Below, one piece after another: positions 48,576 to 53,298 of a DNA stretch of 53,298 nucleotides. Numbering within the stretch: the stretch's first letter is position 1; every line of letters starts with the position of its first letter. This DNA comes from JAATGA01 sp047605605 (GTDB taxonomy: Bacteria; Pseudomonadota; Alphaproteobacteria; Rhodobacterales; Rhodobacteraceae): NCBI GenBank assembly GCA_047605605.1, contig JASGFG010000017.1, positions 1-53,298 of the forward strand, written 5' to 3'. A program made the position numbers and the translations under genes. Under the pieces are notes generated by a model. It did no database searches. It saw only the letters and a program-made list of their open reading frames with translations, and had not been told where the DNA came from.

Positions 48576-49763
48576 ATGACCCAAGCTTTCCTGACCCACC
48601 TGCGGCGCGAGCTGGACGGGCTGCACGACGCGGGGCTTTACAAGGCCGAACGGGTGATCACCTCGAAACAGGCGGGGGCGATCACCGTCGCCTCGGGGCA
48701 GCGGGTGCTGAACTTCTGCGCCAACAACTATCTGGGACTGGCGGACAGCGAGGATCTGGCGCAGGCCGCCAAGGCCGCGCTGGACCGTTACGGCTATGGC
48801 ATGGCATCCGTCCGGTTCATCTGCGGCACGCAAGAGGAACACAAGGCGCTGGAGGCGCGGATTTCCGGTTTTCTGGGGATGGAGGATACGATCCTTTATT
48901 CCTCGTGCTTCGACGCCAACGGCGGGCTGTTCGAGACCCTGCTGGGCGAAGAGGATGCGATCATCTCGGACGCGCTGAACCATGCGTCGATCATCGACGG
49001 CGTGCGGTTGTCCAGGGCGCAGCGGTTCCGTTACGCGAACAACGACATGCAGGCCCTTGAAGAAGAACTGAAAAAGGCCGACGGCGCGCGGTTCAAGCTG
49101 ATCGCCACGGACGGCGTGTTTTCCATGGACGGGATCATCGCCAATCTGGGCGGCGTCTGCGATCTGGCCGAGAAATACGGCGCGATGGTCATGGTGGATG
49201 ACAGCCACGCGGTCGGTTTTATCGGCCAGCATGGCCGCGGATCGGCCGAGCATTGCGGGGTCGAGGGACGGGTGGACATCATCACCGGCACGCTGGGTAA
49301 GGCGCTTGGCGGGGCGTCCGGCGGCTATACCTCGGGGCGCAGTGAAGTGGTGGACTGGCTGCGCCAATGCTCGCGGCCCTATCTGTTCTCCAACACGCTG
49401 GCCCCGGTGATCGCGGCGGCCAGCCTGCGGGTGTTTGACCTTATCGAACAAGGCGATGCCTTGCGGGCGCGGCTTTCGGCCAATGCCTTGCTGTTTCGCG
49501 ATGAAATGACCAGGGCGGGGTTTACGCTGGCGGGACAGGGGCATCCGATCATCCCGGTGATGCTGGGCGAGGCGGCCTTGGCGCAGGAGATGGCGGCGCG
49601 GATGCTGGAACGCGGGGTCTATGTCATCGGCTTTTCCTTCCCGGTGGTGCCGAAAGGTCAGGCGCGCATCCGCACCCAGATGTCGGCGGCGCATAGTCAG
49701 GCCGACGTACGCCGCGCGGTCGAGGTCTTTGTAGAAACCGGGCGCGAGCTGGGCGTGATCTGA
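48576..49763 (+). CDS. kbl: Glycine C-acetyltransferase (2-amino-3-ketobutyrate CoA ligase)
   Basis: A 395-residue alpha-oxoamine synthase of normal Kbl length. It has LNFCANNYLGLADSEDL, GYGMASVRFICGTQEEHKALE, LYSSCFDANGGLFE, VFSMDGIIANLGGVCDLAEKY, MVDDSHAVGFIGQHGRGSAEHCG and the PLP Lys in IITGTLGKALGGASGGYTSG. It cleaves 2-amino-3-ketobutyrate with CoA to glycine and acetyl-CoA. The SVRFICGT motif distinguishes it from hemA. GCGGAGA precedes the ATG. Followed 12 bases later by tdh, its pathway partner. Confidence 0.96.
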   Translation: MTQAFLTHLRRELDGLHDAGLYKAERVITSKQAGAITVASGQRVLNFCANNYLGLADSEDLAQAAKAALDRYGYGMASVRFICGTQEEHKALEARISGFLGMEDTILYSSCFDANGGLFETLLGEEDAIISDALNHASIIDGVRLSRAQRFRYANNDMQALEEELKKADGARFKLIATDGVFSMDGIIANLGGVCDLAEKYGAMVMVDDSHAVGFIGQHGRGSAEHCGVEGRVDIITGTLGKALGGASGGYTSGRSEVVDWLRQCSRPYLFSNTLAPVIAAASLRVFDLIEQGDALRARLSANALLFRDEMTRAGFTLAGQGHPIIPVMLGEAALAQEMAARMLERGVYVIGFSFPVVPKGQARIRTQMSAAHSQADVRRAVEVFVETGRELGVI

Positions 49764-49775
49764 AAGGGGCGGGAT

Positions 49776-50810
49776 ATGTCGAACATGATGCGCGCGCTGG
49801 TCAAGGCCAAGGCGGAACCCGGCCTGTGGATGGAGCGCGTGCCAGTGCCCGAGCCGGGGCCGAACGACGTGCTGATCCGGGTGCGCAAATCGGCGATCTG
49901 CGGCACGGATGTGCATATCTGGAACTGGGACCAGTGGGCGCAGAAAACCATCCCCGTGCCGATGGTCGTGGGGCATGAGTTCATGGGGGAAATCGCGGCG
50001 CTCGGCTCCGCCGTGACCGGGCATAGCTTGGGCGAAAGGGTCTCGGGCGAGGGGCATATCGTCTGCGGCAAGTGCCGCAACTGCCGCGCGGGCCGGGGGC
50101 ATCTGTGCCGCAACACGCTGGGGGTCGGGGTGAACCGGCCCGGCAGCTTTGCCGAATATGTCTGCATCCCGGCGGCCAATGTCATCACCCTGCCCGATGC
50201 CGTGCCGGATGAGATCGCCGCGATCTTCGATCCGTTCGGCAATGCCGTCCACACCGCCCTGAGCTTTGATCTGGTGGGCGAGGATGTGCTGGTCACGGGC
50301 GCAGGCCCCATCGGCATCATGGGCGCGCTGGTCGCGCAAAAGGCCGGCGCGCGAAAGGTGGTGATCACCGACATCAACCCCGTGCGGCTGGATCTGGCGC
50401 GCAAGGTCGGCATCGCGCATGTCGTCGATGCCGCCAGTCAGGATCTGCGGCAGGTGATGGCCGACATCGGCATGACCGAAGGGTTCGACGTGGGGCTGGA
50501 AATGTCGGGCGCGCCCCCGGCGTTCCGGTCGATGATCGAGACGATGAACAACGGCGGCAAGATCGCCATCCTCGGCATCGCGCCCGAGGGGTTCGGCATC
50601 GACTGGAACAAGGTGATCTTCAAGATGCTGACCCTGAAAGGCATCTACGGACGCGAGATGTTCGAGACCTGGTACAAGATGATCGCCTTTGTCGAAGGGG
50701 GGCTGGACCTTGCGCCGGTCATCACCCACCGCATCGGCATCGCCGATTTCGCCGAAGGGTTCGCCGCCATGCGGTCGGGCAATTCCGGCAAGGTGGTGAT
50801 GGACTGGTAG
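49776..50810 (+). CDS. tdh: L-threonine 3-dehydrogenase
   Basis: A 344-residue zinc MDR dehydrogenase. The catalytic zinc site is in SAICGTDVHIWNWD and VVGHEFMGEI; the structural zinc Cys are in CGKCRNCRAGRGHLC; the NAD loop is VLVTGAGPIGIMGALVAQKAG. It oxidises threonine to 2-amino-3-ketobutyrate, which Kbl next door splits, giving a two-gene threonine-to-glycine pathway. AAGGGGCGGGA precedes the ATG. Only 4 bases separate its stop from the following unrecognised gene. Confidence 0.96.
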   Translation: MSNMMRALVKAKAEPGLWMERVPVPEPGPNDVLIRVRKSAICGTDVHIWNWDQWAQKTIPVPMVVGHEFMGEIAALGSAVTGHSLGERVSGEGHIVCGKCRNCRAGRGHLCRNTLGVGVNRPGSFAEYVCIPAANVITLPDAVPDEIAAIFDPFGNAVHTALSFDLVGEDVLVTGAGPIGIMGALVAQKAGARKVVITDINPVRLDLARKVGIAHVVDAASQDLRQVMADIGMTEGFDVGLEMSGAPPAFRSMIETMNNGGKIAILGIAPEGFGIDWNKVIFKMLTLKGIYGREMFETWYKMIAFVEGGLDLAPVITHRIGIADFAEGFAAMRSGNSGKVVMDW

Positions 50811-50814
50811 GGAT

Positions 50815-51576
50815 ATGATGGCGTCGAAGGAGCTGATCATCGAGCACCTGTTTAAGGCGCTGTCCACAACATTCGACCGAGTGACAGCAGATTTTCGGCA
50901 TGGGACTGTCAGTGATCTGACAGGTGCATGGGTCGATCAATTGGTCGGATCGACCAATGGGTTGCGGCTCAGCGCCTTGCCTCGCATCGCCCCCCTTCAA
51001 CCTGTTTTTCCGTTCGTGGAGGTGCACCGGATCACGGCGGAAAGCTATTATGTTGCGCGGGGCGGCATGATGGGCGGACCGTGTATCGACGTGCTGATCC
51101 AGATATGGCTCGACACAGAAGAGGTTGTCAGCGCCTACGGGGTGCCTCTGGTGATGCATGCCGTCGATCCCGAACGCCCCTTGCCGGACCTGTCATGGCA
51201 TGACCTCACCCGTACCGCGTCCGAGATTTCTGCCCTGACATTTGCGGGACGGATGGTTTTTGTTGCCCGAAGTGGCGGTTTTCCGACGCGGCGCAGCCGG
51301 ACCTATGCCGATCCGCCTCTGGTGATTTTGGGCGTCGACGTGAACAGCTTTTCCGGGCAAACGCGGCCGATGGTCTTGCGGGCAGGTCGCAGCATGGAGG
51401 AGCTGTCGCAGGATATCGCCTCTGGATGGATCGGCGATCCGGCATTGGGGGGAAAGGTGCCATCGCCGCTATTGGATGCGTTGCTGATGAAATTCGACGT
51501 GCGCCACATATTGCGTCTCAAGATCGGGCGCGAAAACGGTTCCGAAATCTTCAGTCCCCAGCCTCTACCGTTCTGA
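50815..51576 (+). CDS. Unrecognised protein, composition unlike its neighbours
   Basis: A 253-residue protein with no domain I recognise. It is soluble-looking, with an amphipathic start (SKELIIEHLFKALSTTFDRV). A central strand-rich part contains FVEVHRITAESYYVARGGMMGGPCIDVLIQIWL. The C-terminal half has VSAYGVPLVMHAVDPERPLPDLSWHDLT and ADPPLVILGVDVNSFSGQTRP. There is no signal peptide, membrane helix or P-loop. Its codon use is less G+C-biased at third positions than any neighbour, which suggests recent acquisition. It begins 4 bases after tdh, so it is probably read from that transcript. A second ATG at 50818 is an alternative start. Confidence 0.7.
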   Translation: MMASKELIIEHLFKALSTTFDRVTADFRHGTVSDLTGAWVDQLVGSTNGLRLSALPRIAPLQPVFPFVEVHRITAESYYVARGGMMGGPCIDVLIQIWLDTEEVVSAYGVPLVMHAVDPERPLPDLSWHDLTRTASEISALTFAGRMVFVARSGGFPTRRSRTYADPPLVILGVDVNSFSGQTRPMVLRAGRSMEELSQDIASGWIGDPALGGKVPSPLLDALLMKFDVRHILRLKIGRENGSEIFSPQPLPF

Positions 51577-51664
51577 GGACTAACGTTGCCCTGTCAGCGC
51601 AGTGCGGATCCATTTAGGGTGCCGCCGTTGACAGGCCCGTGCCCCGCGGCCAAGGCTCGGCGCC

Positions 51665-53113
51665 ATGCTGGACCTGCGCCCGGTGGCATATGTGATCGGC
51701 CTGCTTGTCGCCGCCCTGGGGGTGGCGATGCTGTTGCCCATGGCGATGGACTGGTGGGTCGGCAACGGCCACTGGCGCGTCTATCTGCAATGCGGTCTGC
51801 TTCTGGTGATCGGCGGGGGGCTGACGGCGCTGGCCTGCGCCTCGGGCACGGGCAGGGGGCTGAACCTGCAACAGATCTTCGTGCTGACCACCGGAGTCTG
51901 GGTCGTGCTGCCGCTGGTCGGAGCGCTGCCCCTGATGGCGGGAGAGCCGTATCTGGGCTTTACCGACGCCTATTTCGAGGCGATGTCGGGCATGACCACC
52001 ACCGGCACCACCGTCATCACCGGGATCGAGAACCTGCCGCCAGGCGTGAACCTGTGGCGCTGTATCCTGCAATGGGTGGGGGGGCTTGGCATCGTCATCG
52101 TCGCCATGCTGTTTCTGCCGGTGATGAAGGTCGGCGGGATGCAGTTCTTCCGATCGGAAGGGTTCGACACATTGGGCAAGGTGCTGCCGCGTGCCATGGA
52201 TATCTCTGCCGCGCTGGTGCAGATCTATATCGTGCTGACGCTCGCCTGCACCGTGACCTTCCTCGCCCTCGGCATGACCGGGTTCGAGGCGGTGTCGACC
52301 GCGATGTCGGCGATCTCGACCGGGGGCTATGCGGTATCGGATGCGTCCTTTGCCAATTATGGCGCGGGGGCGCAATATTCCGCCGCGGTGTTCATGATCC
52401 TGGGCAGTCTGCCCTTCGTGCGGTTCATCCAGGCCATGCAGGGCGACCTGAAGCCCCTTTGGCGCGACCCGCAGGTGCGCGCCTATCTGCGCTGGATCGC
52501 CTATGCCGTCGGCGCCGTCACCCTCTATGAAGTCCTGGCCCGCGGGCGCGAGCCGATCGGCATGTTGCAGGAGGCGACGTTCAACATCGTCTCGGTCTTC
52601 TCGGGCACCGGGTTCACCTCGGCCGATCTGACGCAATGGGGGACGTTTCCCTTCGTCATCCTGATCATCACCGGGCTGATCGGGGGGTGCACCTCCTCCA
52701 CCGGCTGTTCGGTCAAGGTGTTCCGCTATCTGATCCTGTTCGAGGCGATCCGCGTGCAGATCCGCCGGTTGCAGAACCCCTCGTCGGTCGTCATCCCGCG
52801 GTATCAGGGGCGGACGGTGGATGATGACGTGCTGAATTCGGTCATCGTGTTCTTCACTATGTTCATCCTGACGCTGGGGGTGCTGACGGTGGGGCTGTCG
52901 ATGACTGGGCTGTCGACCAAATCGGCGATCACCGCGGCCTGGACGGCGATTGCCAATGTGGGCGTGGTCTTCGGGCCCGAGGTCGGCTCCAGCGGCGCGG
53001 TCCATGCCTTTCCGGCCTCGGCCAAATGGCTGATGATCGCGGGGATGCTGGTCGGGCGGCTGGAGCTGCTGTCGGTCTATGTGCTGCTGATGCCGCGGTT
53101 CTGGCGGGGCTAG
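51665..53113 (+). CDS. trkH: TrkH-family potassium uptake protein
   Basis: A 482-residue integral membrane protein with the four-repeat TrkH/KtrB pore design. The four P-loop regions are visible: MSGMTTTGTTVITG near 110-123, AMSAISTGGYAVSD near 218-231, VSVFSGTGFTSADL near 310-323, and WTAIANVGVVFG near 437-448; each has its filter Gly. It forms the K+-translocating subunit, normally gated by a TrkA-type NAD-binding protein that is not in the window. A TTGACA lies at 51628-51633, but no convincing -10 follows. It is preceded by 88 bases of noncoding sequence. Confidence 0.92.
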   Translation: MLDLRPVAYVIGLLVAALGVAMLLPMAMDWWVGNGHWRVYLQCGLLLVIGGGLTALACASGTGRGLNLQQIFVLTTGVWVVLPLVGALPLMAGEPYLGFTDAYFEAMSGMTTTGTTVITGIENLPPGVNLWRCILQWVGGLGIVIVAMLFLPVMKVGGMQFFRSEGFDTLGKVLPRAMDISAALVQIYIVLTLACTVTFLALGMTGFEAVSTAMSAISTGGYAVSDASFANYGAGAQYSAAVFMILGSLPFVRFIQAMQGDLKPLWRDPQVRAYLRWIAYAVGAVTLYEVLARGREPIGMLQEATFNIVSVFSGTGFTSADLTQWGTFPFVILIITGLIGGCTSSTGCSVKVFRYLILFEAIRVQIRRLQNPSSVVIPRYQGRTVDDDVLNSVIVFFTMFILTLGVLTVGLSMTGLSTKSAITAAWTAIANVGVVFGPEVGSSGAVHAFPASAKWLMIAGMLVGRLELLSVYVLLMPRFWRG

Positions 53114-53147
53114 GGGCAGGGGCAGACGCGCCCCCAATCCCTTCGGA

Positions 53148-53298
53148 TCATTCCCAGCAGGAGACCAGAACCGTCATCGCCGCCGCCTCTTGCGCCAGCC
53201 GGTCGGGGCTGGCAGGCGTGTCGCGCAGCGCGCTGGCCGGGGCGATGCCCGCCTTGCCCAGAACCGCCGTGACCGCGGGCGCGGTGGCGGCAAAGGAC
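53148..53298 (-). CDS. C-terminal fragment of an unidentified gene (partial)
   Basis: The minus-strand frame is open from the window's right edge to a TGA at 53148-53150. It encodes about 49 residues ending RLAQEAAAMTVLVSCWE. Codon use has the strong third-position G+C bias of real genes here. The fragment is too short and generic to name. It is convergent with trkH, 34 bases apart. Confidence 0.55.
   Translation of the reverse strand, partial: SFAATAPAVTAVLGKAGIAPASALRDTPASPDRLAQEAAAMTVLVSCWE

Noticed and set aside
1..53298. Mobile elements, prophage, CRISPR arrays, restriction or defence systems
   Set aside because: Searched for transposases, integrases, regularly spaced repeats, methylases and toxin-antitoxin pairs; none is present apart from the dispersed hairpin repeat.

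Overview
The window is a continuous, high-G+C, densely coded stretch of bacterial chromosome. It carries no phage, insertion sequence, CRISPR array or rRNA. Gene content and family resemblance point to an alphaproteobacterium of the Rhodobacteraceae, near Paracoccus/Rhodobacter. The main clues are a TrgA/TrgB-like pair beside a photolyase, a RodZ-like gene followed by ispG and prfB, 5-aminolevulinate synthase (the Shemin route), a prfB without a programmed frameshift, and several small exported families typical of that group. The placement is inferred from memory of these families, not from a search.

Layout. 1-3.5 kb: 3' end of a ligase-associated Lhr-type helicase, a small lipoprotein, an orphan ParA ATPase, a long gap, then small membrane and monooxygenase-like proteins. 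3.5-5.8 kb: a CbiX-like chelatase overlapping a LysR regulator, then a DUF1028 protein. 5.9-13.6 kb: a carnitine/gamma-butyrobetaine locus. One operon holds 3-dehydrocarnitine cleavage enzyme, L-carnitine dehydrogenase fused to a thioesterase, and an acyl-CoA dehydrogenase. A divergent CdhR-like regulator and an acyl-CoA ligase plus CaiD-like hydratase pair complete it. Together they could take gamma-butyrobetaine, crotonobetaine or carnitine to glycine betaine and acetoacetate. 13.7-20.1 kb: a GMC oxidoreductase, a glycine-zipper lipoprotein, prpE and maeB (propionate and C4 metabolism).

20.3-26.0 kb: a cupin protein and the nucleoside salvage run cdd-deoA-deoB-[adenosine-deaminase-like]-upp. 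The deaminase-like protein keeps the family framework but has lost every metal ligand and catalytic residue. 26-32.3 kb: an exported protein, a membrane protein resembling an M48 peptidase without its HExxH, a DMT transporter, a pirin, two identical tRNA-Asp genes, a GNAT enzyme and an M20 dipeptidase. 32.4-39.9 kb: housekeeping genes: hemA with an FNR-type box, RodZ-like, ispG, prfB, a DUF2189 membrane protein and infC, which probably starts at AUA. 39.9-44.5 kb: XdhC-like, SDR, VOC protein, bactofilin and M23 peptidase. 44.6-53.3 kb: a GntR regulator, TrgB-like, TrgA-like, photolyase, kbl-tdh, an unrecognised gene of different composition, trkH and the end of an unidentified gene.

Two sequence-level themes run through the window. 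One is a dispersed intergenic repeat (G-rich hairpin, then a GGATATTT core, then CCAnRAnGARG), seen eight times. The other is a set of candidate operators: TTTGCAAA boxes before prpE, a palindrome before maeB, palindromes between cdhC and cdhR, and an FNR box before hemA.
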